The notes under the pieces: generated by a model
The model's database searches: none
Seen by the model: the letters and a program-made list of their open reading frames with translations, nothing else
What the model was told of the DNA's origin: nothing
Source of the DNA: Ulva prolifera
Taxonomy: Eukaryota > Chlorophyta > Ulvophyceae > Ulvales > Ulvaceae
Direction of reading: 5' to 3'
DNA length: 64,000 bases
Assembly (NCBI GenBank): GCA_023078555.1
Contig: CM041197.1
Span: forward strand, 3,320,501 to 3,384,500
Position numbers and translations under genes: made by a program
Part shown: positions 12,323-23,053 of the stretch, piece after piece
Position numbering within the stretch: position 1 is the stretch's first letter
Layout: the number at the start of each line of letters is the position of its first letter

Positions 12323-15300
12323 TTAGCGGCGGGCGTTGTACTCACTGACAACGCCCTGGGCCGCTTTCATCTCCTGCCACAGGTGTGGCCTGCCTGCCTC
12401 GCTCGCCTCCAGCTCCTGCACCACAGGCTAGCAGTTACACTCTCACTGTTCTCGCCCTTTAGAATCGTACACCATTACACAAAACGTGGGTCAACGGGCT
12501 CATAGAGGCCCACTCGCAGTGCAGCTCATTAGGTACATCACACGCGGCCGGTGGTGACATGCATGCATCACCGACGCTGAGACACCCGATCGGTATGAAG
12601 CACACCCAGGCACGCCACAAACGGAGCACCAGTCACATGAGTCGACGAAGCTGCTACAGAGACCGCAAGTGGAATCAGCAGGCAATTCTGCCTGACCAGA
12701 CTTACATCGCTGACGGCAAAAGCTCCAATCTTCCTGGTTTCGGGCCAATACGCCTGATGCATGCAAAACGAGGCAGTGGATTACGGAAGGGTGTTGACGA
12801 GGACGAGGGCCCATCGCAAGCCTGTCAGGCGTGTGCAGACGTAGCACACATGCACAGGGGCAGGGCTTGCGAGTGGCGGGGGCGCACCGCGGCGAGCTCG
12901 GCGATGAGGGGAGCCATGTCGGGGCGCTCCGGCGCGAGCGGGCAGTTGAGCAGCGTGCGCAGCACGCGGTCCCACAGCGCCTTGCGCAGGGTCGTGCGCG
13001 GCACGGCGGTCGTCGGGCGGACCACGAGCTTGGAGGAGGGGCCAGAGGTGAGGGGTTGCACGGTGGTCATATCGATGTACTTGCCGAGCAGCAGGGCGTG
13101 GATCGTCGCCGCGACGCAGAAGCAGTCATGCTGCAGCAGCGGCACCTCGTCACGATTTTAGGTATGCATGATTGCAGACATCCATAGGGGATTTTCGCAA
13201 CAAAAGCGCGTATCTTATGAACGCAGGGCTGCAGTCTATATCGGGCCTCTGTGAACTCACACGTGCAGCACCGGGAATTGTCAAGCGCCATGCCTCGCAG
13301 CGTAGGGCACAGGCGGGGGAGGAGGCCTACGAAAGCGATTGCGGCGCCACACAAGGGGCGTCATGCCGGCAGACATGGTGGGGCAGCTGCGATGGCGCAT
13401 TGTGCAAAAAGCTGGTCAGGCAGGGCAGTGAACGTCGCAGAAGCGACAGAACCACGGGTCTGCGTCAGCGCTTCAATCACACAGACATTGTACAAGAAGA
13501 AGCCAGCGGGAGGGGGGGCAAATCCACGGAGCACCTGGGCGGCAGCCATCCACCAGCCCAGACTCTTCACACACAGGTGTGGGGTCGGGGCGCACGCAGA
13601 AATGCCAGGGCTTCCCCTCGAGCATCTCCGGGCACTGCATGCCCTCTGTCGTGGAGGAGCCGATAAACTGCGTGCCTACCGGCAGCAGCTCGAGGTCGAT
13701 CGCGCGGCCAAAGTCGATGACCTGCAGGCAGCCGCCAGCCCACTCGCTGCCGTCGCGATCCGCCGCGGCCGCTGTCCAGCAGGGCGCCGCGGCCGCCACG
13801 CCGGCGTGGAGCTGCGGCGGCCACGCGAGGATGCAGTTGTCGGGCTTGATGTCGGTGTGGATGATGCGCGCCTGCTGCATCGCGTGTAGCGCCTGCATAC
13901 CCCACTCAGTGACATTCGGACCCCGCGGCAAAGACGAAACATGAAGAGGAACATCTACACTGTGCAGCGCCCCCCACATGTGAATGAGCCCTTATGTTGA
14001 ACACTGAGTGTGCTTGAGTGACATGCTTACAAGACAGCAGCCCACATCCTTTCGTAGAGAAGCAGTTTGCGTGGTTTATGAGAGAGGAGGTCGCACCAGC
14101 ACAAGCTGCAGAGAGAGATACAGCACGAGTGTCGCGCCAATCTCCCGCCCGGCTGACTTGTGCGAGTTCACCAGGTCCAGCAGCGTGCCGTGGCGACCCA
14201 GCGGCATCGCGAGGACCGACATGCTCGCGCAGCCGTTTTCGCTCGTCTGCTTCCGCGCGAGCGCCGCCCGCCGCGGCCGCGCCTCCGCCTCCTCACCCGC
14301 CGCGGCCGACATCACGATGCAGCGTGTGGGCATGAAGAGCGGAGCGTAGCGGATGCGCACGCGCGACACGAGTGCGCGCACGACGGCAAACTCCCACGGC
14401 GCGGCCGGCGCCGCGACCTTGAGGGCGACCTCCTCGCCGCTAGCGCCGGCGACGCCAAGGGCGGCGAGGGAGGCGCGGTAGACCGCGGCGTAGCTGCCGC
14501 GGCCGAGGAGGGAGGCGCCGGCGGCGATGGAGAGGCCGGGCACGCGGGCGGCCTTGCGGGTGCACACGGCAGCCACGAAGCCCTGCAGGTCCTTTGCAGA
14601 GACCTCGATCACCCCCGGAACCTGCACGGTTCTCTGGTCGATGCCAAATGCATGGGGCTGCATGATCCCGGGCTCCGGCAAGGCGGTGGCGTCGGAAGCA
14701 GAAGCACAGAACGAGGTTGACTGTTCCGGTAGATCGGTGAGCACAGCGGCCCAGAACCAGGCGAGCATAGTCACACTGTGCTGCAAACGGACGTCAGATC
14801 TGCAATGGGTGCGGACGTCAAGATAGAAGGCCAAACAGATCGCATCTGATCAGGCAAGATGCAGCGTATGAGTACATGGTCAACATCTGGACGGATCTGC
14901 ATGATGCACTTTCAACACAAGCCGCATGAATCTGCACACGACCCCACCGCCAGTGTGGCCAATTCATAAGGCTATGAAAGAATGCATACATACACAGATA
15001 CTGTCAACTGTCCCTACCGCAGTACCTGTAAGTGGCCAGCAGAAGCAAGCTCGGACAAGGTAGGCCATATTCAAGCACACCAGTATTTTCAAGTCAGGTC
15101 ATGCCGGGAAAACTCACCTCTCCAAGGCTGCCCAGCTGCTTCAGGTTGGATGAGGTGAACGAGTCCTGGAACGGGTTCAGTGTCGCCACGGCACTCTTCA
15201 GCGCCCCTGGCCTCCGCAGCGGCGCATGCTGCGCGGGGGGCGCCTGCACGCTCAGTGCCCGCCGCATGTGCCCCTGCACACCGCCACCCTCAGCCTCACC

Positions 15301-18300
15301 ATGCGAAGCAACACTGCTTTCTGCATCTCGCAGCAAGCACAAGGCACCCGCTCTTCAGGCGGACTGCTGAGCATCATGCAGGTCAAAATGATTCTGCGCT
15401 CGTGAGCACGCCGGAGCGGCAAGTGCAGGTGTCTACAGGAGGTGAGCTGTCCGGTATGAGCACATGACTTGGCAACACAGCGAGCCGTGCAGTAATCGCT
15501 GTAGCGCGGCATGTCACAGTATTTCTGCATGCGTAGCCAGATCAGCGATCAGGTCAACACAGATTCCGCTGCAATCGCCGTACCGGCAGCACTTTGTTGG
15601 GGCTCAGCGGGGGCCGGCCGTGGTGCGGGCTGTGGTTGCGTAGCGGCGACGCGCCCGGCGTGCCGCCGACACCGGTCGAGCCACCGCGCCGCAGGGGGCT
15701 CCCATGGGCCGACACGCCCCCCTGGTCCCACTCGCTGCCGCACTCACTGCCACAGGCCCCCCACTTGATCATCTCGTCCGGGTGGTCCTCAAGGGTGCAC
15801 AGCATGTCGCCAGCGGGACGCGCCCTCGGCGCATGCGGCGCCGCTCCGCGGTGAGCGCCGGCATTCTCCGCATCGTCGTCGCCGTCAAACGATCCACGCA
15901 GCGAGTGCGCGTCGTCTGAGGTGTCGGCGCGTTGTGGCTGGGCCTCCTCTGGCGCTGGAGACTCTAGCACGGCGAATTCCTCGGAGGCAGGGGAGGACGG
16001 GGCCGCATCTTGCAACAGGACGGAGGCGTGGGGGTGCGCAGCGGCGGCGGTGCCGGCGGGTGCCAGTGCCTGCGGTGGCACAAGGGGTGTGGATTAAGCC
16101 AGTGCTACTGTGCGGGCTGCGAGAATACGTGACCGTTGCTGCACGTAGCCTCAATGGACACGGCCACATGCAATGCCGTACTGGTGTGTAAGATGTGACA
16201 AACACACTAGCACGAATGCGCTTTCCACACTGCATGTGCCAGCACGTTTCCACTCACGATGAAATGTTGCAGACACTCTATACAGCGGCAATGCATCACA
16301 CTTGCGCACCATGGTGCCATGAGAGACCACCACATGATACGCACCGCTCGAGAAGGGCTGGGTGGCAGCTCCTCACTACCAAACTGCAGCCGCCGCCGGG
16401 CGCTGCCCTCACGCAGCCGCCGACCACCACCGAGCGCTGTGCTGCCATCTCGAGACATCGGAGCCGTGTCCTCCCGCACCATGAATGTCCCGGGCTCGGC
16501 CCCGCCCGCAACATGGCCCAGAGCCGTCCGACCACGTGCCCGCACAGCGCCCGAGTCCTCCCGCGCAGCGAGCGCACCGCCCTGCGCAAGAGCCTGCCGG
16601 TCTACCACTTCAGTGTCTTCACGCACGGCAAAGGAGCCGCCACGAGTAACCGCCTGCCTGTCTATGACCTCCGTGTCCTCACGGATCCCAAAGCCACAAA
16701 CGCCACCTCCACCACCTAGCGCCGTGCGGAGGCACTCGGTGTCTTCATGGACCTCAAACTCCGACGACAGCCCCCGGCCCAGCGCGGCTGCGGCCGCTGC
16801 ACCACCATCAGGAACTGGCGGCATGTCCCTGCTCTTAAGACCCGCCTTGTTGGAGTGTGTGGTGGCTCCCGGGGCGGCAGACACGCTCCCCTCGGCAAGA
16901 GCCTGCCTGTCAAGCACCTCTGTGTCTTCACGGACTCCAAATGCACCCTCCTGTGCCAAGGCGCGCCGATCCAGGACCTCTGTGTCTTCCCGGAATGCAA
17001 GCGAGCCCTTCTGCGACGATGCACGCTTGCCGACCACTTCTGTGTCTTGCCGAACACCGAACACGCTGCCCTGCGCCAGAGCACGGCGGTCTATCACCTC
17101 AGTGTCTTCGCGGACAGCGAAGGATCCTACCCGTGTTGATGCACGCTTGCCGACCACTTCTGTGTCTTCCCGAACACAGAACACGCTGCCCTGCGCCAGA
17201 GCACGTCGGTCTATCACCTCAGTGTCTTCGCGGACAGCGAAGGATCCTACCCGTGTTGATGCACGCTTGCCGACCACTTCTGTGTCTTCCCGAACACAGA
17301 ACACGCTGCCCTGCGCCAGAGCACGTCGGTCTATCACCTCAGTGTCTTCGCGGACAGCGAAGGATCCTACCCGTGTCGATGCACGCTTGCCGACCACTTC
17401 TGTGTCTTCCCGAACACCGAACGCGCTGCCCTGCGCCAGAGCACGGCGGTCTATCACCTCAGTGTCTTCACGGACAGCAAAGGATCCTACCCGTGTTGAT
17501 GCACGCTTGCCGACCACTTCTGTGTCTTCCCGAACACCGAACGCGCTGCCCTGCGCCAGAGCACGGCGGTCTATCACCTCAGTGTCTTCGCGGACAGCAA
17601 AGGATCCTACCCGTGTCGATGCACGCTTGCCGACCACTTCTGTGTCTTCCCGAACACCGAACACGCTGCTCTGCGCCAGAGCACGTCGGTCTATCACCTC
17701 AGTGTCTTCGCGGACAGCGAAGGATCCTACCCGTGTCGATGCACGCTTGCCGACCACTTCTGTGTCTTCCCGAACACCGAACGCGCTGCCCTGCGCCAGA
17801 GCACGGCGGTCTATCACCTCAGTGTCTTCGCGGACAGTAAAGGATCCTACCCGTGTCGATGCACGCTTGCCGACCACTTCTGTGTCTTCCCGAACACCGA
17901 ACACGCTGCTCTGCGCCAGAGCACGTCGGTCTATCACCTCAGTGTCTTCGCGGACAGCGAAGGATCCTACCCGTGTTGATGCACGCTTGCCGACCACTTC
18001 TGTGTCTTCCCGAACACCGAACGCGCTGCCCTGCGCCAGAGCACGGCGGTCTATCACCTCAGTATCTTCGCGGACTGCAAACGAGCCGCTCCGAGCGATG
18101 GCTCGCCGGTTTAACACCTCAGGATCTTCACGGACTTCAAACTCAGAAGCCTGGCCCCGGCCCGGAGCTGCAGAGGCAGCTTCATGGTCATCTGGCACTG
18201 GAGGCACATCACGGCTCCTGAGGCCCGGCCGCCGGGTGCGAGTAAGGGCGCCACGGGCAGCAAACGCACCGCTCTGCGCCAAAGCCTGCCTGTCAAGCAC

Positions 18301-19756
18301 CTCAGTGTCTTCACGGACCTCAAATACAGATTCTTCCTGCAGCGCCCTCCTGTCAAGCACCTCAGTATCTTCGCGTACCTCAAACTGCCTGAACGTGCCT
18401 CGCGCCTGCACAGGAGCGGATAGATGTCAACCGCACAGCTGACACATGCAACCATCAGCATCTGAACGTACAGACCTGCCGTCACATTGGGCGAGCCCAC
18501 TGCACTGGGCTCACACACACATTTGAGATTATTCAGGGGACCGCCGATGTATTTAGCCAGCTGTATTTAGCCAGCAGTGTCGCTCTAACGCAACAGCCGT
18601 TGAATCTCAGATGATGTTTTGGTCTGTCTGACAAAGCCACAAAACATGGCGACGGAAAAATTTGGGAAGGTGCGAAGGCTCACCTGGGCAGCGTGTGAGC
18701 CCGGATCACCCCCGGCAGTCCTGCGAGCAGCAAGCACCTCCGTGTCCTCGCGGACCGCAAAACTGCTCCCTCTGACACTCCTGGCGGTGTCATGGTCCGC
18801 AACTGTGTCATCAATCACATGGAACGGGGCGCTACCACCGGGCGGCTGTGCAAACACAGAGACCATGGGACGGGCGCCGTCTGGGGCAGCGGCAGCCTTC
18901 GGTCCGGATGGCTGGAAGCGGACTCGGCGGGCGGCGTCATCGGCCGCCTCCATCGCCTCATCCTCAAACGGCGACACCGGCCCGCGCTTGATCAGGGCTT
19001 TGCCTTGGCGGTGCAGCGTGATGGTGTCATTCAGGCCCTTGAAACGGCTGACGTCCGGGCTCATCGGCTCAGCGGCGGACACCTGCTGATCTGCTGCGGA
19101 GGGCTCGTCTGTGTCTCTAGGGGAGAGTCTTGGGAGGGGAGCTGTGTCGGCAGAGCGGTCATACACAGGCCGTGTGTCGTCATCAAACCTGCAGGACATT
19201 TCCGCCGCTTTACGTGTGGAATGCAGCAGGTGGCAGTACGCAGTTGACAGGCACAATGGACAATGTAGCAGTTGCAACAGAAATGAGTAGCCTAGCTGCT
19301 ATCTCAACAGCTTGATTTGTCCGGAAGAAGACAATTCACACGCATGAGTTTTCTCGGTTTTGGGCATGCTCACCAGAACTGTACACTCTACGGGTCAGGT
19401 GTGATACACGAGAAACACAGGAGGAGGTGCGGTGTCCGCACTGCAGGATCTCTGTATCTTCATGAATGGTAAAGTCCAGATTGACAGTCGACTGTCGACG
19501 CATGCTGCGGCGCCTAGACGCCCTGCTGCTGCCCCGCTCACGCACACTCAGGTCTGTATCCTCTGCACCTGACATCCAAGCTGCCTCGGATGCCCTTGCT
19601 GGAGAATCTTCTGTAAGAGCAGGCCTACTTGTGGGAGCTCCGGGTGTCTGTAGCCATGATGGCCGGGGCCCGATGGGATCTGGGATAGAGCCCAGCGCAC
19701 GGACAATCCTGCGTGTGCTTGGAGCCATGGTCCCATCGGTGTCCGGAACTTCCCAA
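12323..19756 (-). CDS. BUB1/MadBub-like spindle assembly checkpoint kinase with an expanded FxVREDTE motif array
   Basis: BUB1-family proteins act at kinetochores and help Mad3/BubR1 and Cdc20 restrain the anaphase-promoting complex. Exons read: 19756-19442, 19188-18684, 18405-16345, 16069-15584, about 15273-15118, 14780-14097, 13892-13596, 13145-12888 and 12415-12323. Phases agree throughout. The kinase has LGRGSYAAVYRA, VALKV and APWEFAVVRAL, then IIHTDIKPDNCIL, VIDFGRAIDLELLPVGTQF, TEGMQCPEMLEGKPW and DCFCVAATIHALLLGKYI. These are BUB1 signatures (HxDIKPDN, cysteine after TEG/TSG, EML.KPW). Catalytic Lys, Asp and DFG residues are present. An Ala-rich insert splits the catalytic loop from DFG. 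The 19.4-19.8 kb exon ends with FTIHEDTEI, which fits the ABBA consensus. The next carries FAVREDTEV, and the 2-kb exon about 28 related motifs. The start is unsettled: ATG at 19728 has a good context, but CTAAC plus ACAG just upstream suggests an earlier exon. The N-terminal TPR was not found. Confidence 0.85.
17021..18100 (-). repeat. 120-bp coding tandem repeat, nine units
   Basis: Nine consecutive, nearly identical 120-bp units lie in the large exon of the BUB1-like gene. Each encodes two related 20-residue modules: one like SFAVREDTEVIDRRALAQ and one like FGVREDTEVVGKRASTRVG. Units differ at few positions (for example GSA/SSV/GSV before F, and G/C after F). The 20-residue half-units are themselves diverged duplicates, so the array grew first as 60-bp and later as 120-bp units. 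More diverged modules flank it on both sides. The reading frame stays open throughout. Confidence 0.95.
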
Positions 19757-19882
19757 CTGTCAAGAATGTTAGCCAAGCGAACCTGTATGCGTGGCTGATG
19801 CGGTAAGACTGATAAGGACAACATTCCAGAACCGTACGCACGATCAAGCTGACTCTGGTTCATCACCAAGACTACATCACAG

Positions 19883-22030
19883 TCAGCATGCGGCCATATA
19901 TCTGCTGCAGCCAGAATACTCAAGCCTACGCTCGGCGTAACAGCAAACCTCTTCAACAGACAGTTCCTCCGCACTACGGCCCACTGGTGGAGCAAGGAAG
20001 CTCAAGCTGATGACTAAGGATGCTGTCTTCTCCTTCTTTTCTTTCTTCGAAATGGACCGCTGCACCGCGCCACCATTGCTGTGGCTTTGGTCGACAGCAT
20101 GGTATTTTCCTTCATGTGCAGGCGCTTCAATACCTTCTCCTGTTGGTCCAGGTTGCTCAGTCTTAACCCGTGGCTGCAGTGGTCTCCGCATTCTGTGTGC
20201 AGACTGCTCCATTCCTGCATTTCACTGGCATGTTTGGCCATGATGCTGGCACATGACCGCATTGCTGTACGGACCATTTTTAGGTTTTGAATTTTCATAC
20301 ATCGCATCTGAGAAAGGTAAGTCGGAGCATCAACTTGGTGGGCAACACCTCAGCATGATTGGTGGGCAAAGCGTTGAGCTACATTCCCATGTCAGCTCAC
20401 GAATTGCAGAGCGCCGTTGGCCACCCAATATAGCACGTTGTTCACAGATGATATGCACACAGCGTCGCGGGACTCCTTCAAGCCGCGAACCAGGTTGCCC
20501 TTGAAACAATCAGGCTCGCGTGAACGGCATAGACTAGCTTTGATAAAGCTGAATCATGGAAGCTGCTGTAGGATAAGTTTACGAACTGTGTGCATCAACT
20601 AAAACGACGATGTGCATGCGGTGCCTTTCTAGAGCTGTTGGAAACTGTTTGAGCGAGGTCTGTCGTAACATACGATGAAACTTCAACATGCGCGGGAGAC
20701 CACGCGGCCAAGACTACCGGCGTTCATCAGATGATGCGAAAGTGCAAAATGAATAGTATGTGAGATTCTATCCGCAGAGGGCAACAAACCTGTACATCTC
20801 TCGCCGCAGATCCCTGGACAATATGCAACGCGGAGGAAGTGTATCTGTACGCTTATCGTAACATGCAGAACGCCGTACATCTTGATTGAAATTTGTATGG
20901 AGTTCAGCCCCGCGTCCTGATGATGTAAACGTGTGTGGAGCTGATGGCCAACACGCTCGGATGAGCACGCAACACTGCAATCGGTTCAGACATCGAGTTC
21001 TCACACCGGAATGATGTAACATCACTAATCTGTATTGATTTGTTCTGCACTGTGCTCTTAGGAAGGGCGCTAGAGATCACTGGCTTCAAACGTAACTTGC
21101 TCGCGAGGTCTAACTTGGTCTGGTCTGCGGTGCAGCTGGTATCCACTACGCATAGACGATCTTATACCCCGCAAAAGCATTCAAAACTTTCCATCTGGGT
21201 GTTGTTGCGCGATCGTGCATTTGTTGCTGCAGACATTGCTTGGCGGAAGCGGGGTGACAAAGCCGTGCGAACGACTCTGGCAAGAGGAAACGATCGCACC
21301 TGAGTGCCCCAGCGACTTGAATCACAATCGGTGATGAGCAAACGCTGCGATGCTATAAACTCCACCTGTACGTCCTCATGCGGGCTGTTGTTACTCTCTC
21401 AGGTCACGGTCTTGTTCTTGAAGTCGCAGGCATAACACGCGGCCACATCCTTCCTAAACAATCAGCTGGATCTGTTGACTCTTTAAGGCGAGTGTCTCAG
21501 CATCCTGACTGGCGATCTCGCTGCCGCTGTTGGCAGATGCGGAGCTCGGTCGGGTGGCGTTGGTTCCCTTCATCCCCAGAGTCCCCGTGGCCACAAACGT
21601 TTTAACGCGATTGGATGACGGACGCCTAGCCACAATGTCATCCATCCATCAAGATAGAACACACGGTGCACCCTTCAAGAGTAACAACGGCGCATGCAGG
21701 TAGAAGTCTGATGTATGATTTCATCCGAACAGATGTTCAGATTTCTCAGCTTGTCATTCCGATTCGGTTACCCCGCAACACCTGCATCACCCACAAGACG
21801 CGCAACTGCATTCTGCCTGCACTGTAGACATGCACAGCTATTTTAACATCGTGTATGCAGTACGAGTAGCTGGGGGCCACGCGATACCGGAAGGAAGACA
21901 GCATCTGGGTAGCGGATGCAGGTGCCCGTGACAGCCTGTTCACGGCGGATGCCATTTGCGCCAGGCGAATTGTGGAGTGACGGGTGTGGCCTTTAGTGAC
22001 AGGCAGATTCCTGCTTCTTGAAGGCGGCAT
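19883..22030 (-). CDS. possible further minus-strand exons, unidentified
   Basis: Several minus-strand stretches look like exons but do not form a chain I can prove. One begins with ATG at 22030 (MPPSRSRNLPVTKGHTRHS) and runs to a GT donor near 21889. Others lie at about 21.46-21.64 kb (Ser/Lys-rich, GTLGMKGTNATRPSSASANS), about 20.95-21.15 kb (LDLASKLRLKPVISSALPKS) and about 19.95-20.22 kb (a basic stretch, then AEELSVEEVCCYAE). A second frame of the last contains HMKENT, a KEN tripeptide. These could be the 5' part of the checkpoint kinase gene, which begins directly downstream, or a separate gene. No domain is recognised. Confidence 0.3.
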
Positions 22031-22362
22031 GGCATCGTAATTTGGTTCCCTGACCAGAGCTATCAGTCTCTTGCACAGGCCGAGCTTCTTTCGAGGGCAT
22101 CTAAAGTGGATGCATTGCAAAGCCATCCGGATCATTGGGAGACCTAAATGTGCCAAACCAGTCGAACTTCAAGGTCAAGATCAGACTTCAGCCCACTGGA
22201 GACACAGCAGCGATCACGGACTCGATATGAGCAATACGTGAGACACGTACAGGTCCACATGATGCGACAGATGTGGTTGATACACTTTGTCTGTTGACCT
22301 TGGACGTGGCCAACTGACATACATTACACACGCACCATCTAGGATACCATGGGCATGGACAG

Positions 22363-22399
22363 GGCGCTAAGCTGCATGTCACATGATCAGCTTAGCGCC
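22363..22399. other. hairpin, 12-bp perfect stem
   Basis: GGCGCTAAGCTG at 22363-22374 is exactly complementary in inverse to CAGCTTAGCGCC at 22388-22399, with a 13-nt loop. It lies between the minus-strand exons to its left and the plus-strand gene starting at 23054. It is not followed by a T-run. The function is unknown. Confidence 0.7.
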
Positions 22400-23053
22400 A
22401 GTACGGCTGGATTGATGTAAGACTGTTTTGCATTTGGATGGTTCTGCGCTGCGTTATTGTGCAATGCCTGTGGTGCTGCCTACCTCTCCGACCTGGTGTG
22501 TATATGAAACACACAGGGCACCGCAGTGTGCACGGTGCCGCGTGCTGCGTGCGGCTTAGCCTGCCAACAATGTGCAAGCCAGGCGCGCTTGGCTGCTCAT
22601 GTGACAGGGAGGGCCTACAGCTATAGCGCCTAATGCTATGCCCGGTGTGCGCTGCCAGCACGTATGGATGTCGGACAGCACGCTTCGGTATTTCGCACAG
22701 ATGTGCGCAAACAGTCAACGCTAGTGCTGAGCGACAACAACGAAGTCTTCTGGAATGACGCAATCTCCTTGCGCTTCTCTCGCATCGAAACGCTGCACAC
22801 ACATGCCCACGACCTTTCGGGAATTTTCTATGATACATCGAGGAACACGAGAGATCTGCGTGTCGCAGCAGGCCAGGTGGCAATCATGCGCGACGCCGTC
22901 TGTCTGAGGGGTCCTGGATGTACACAAATCAGAAATCAAGAATCGGGAGAGCAATGTGTTGCTAGCGAAAGAGTGTGCAGCTGCAGTGTGCTTTCACGGC
23001 GTGTCAAGACTACAGTTTGTCGGCTGTGCCTGTCTCGGACATAAGATCTTACC

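Noticed and set aside
16857-17840. 327-codon plus-strand frame with CRPLLCLPEHRTRC repeats
   Set aside because: It is another shadow of the same tandem repeat, with no start, splice or domain support.
17021-18100. CRISPR-like array
   Set aside because: The repeats are contiguous 120-bp coding units without unique spacers, in a eukaryotic gene.
16259-18442. 727-codon plus-strand open frame opposite the BUB1-like exon
   Set aside because: It is the mirror of the repeat exon. The 120-bp period keeps all frames regular, and only the minus strand joins in phase to recognisable kinase exons.
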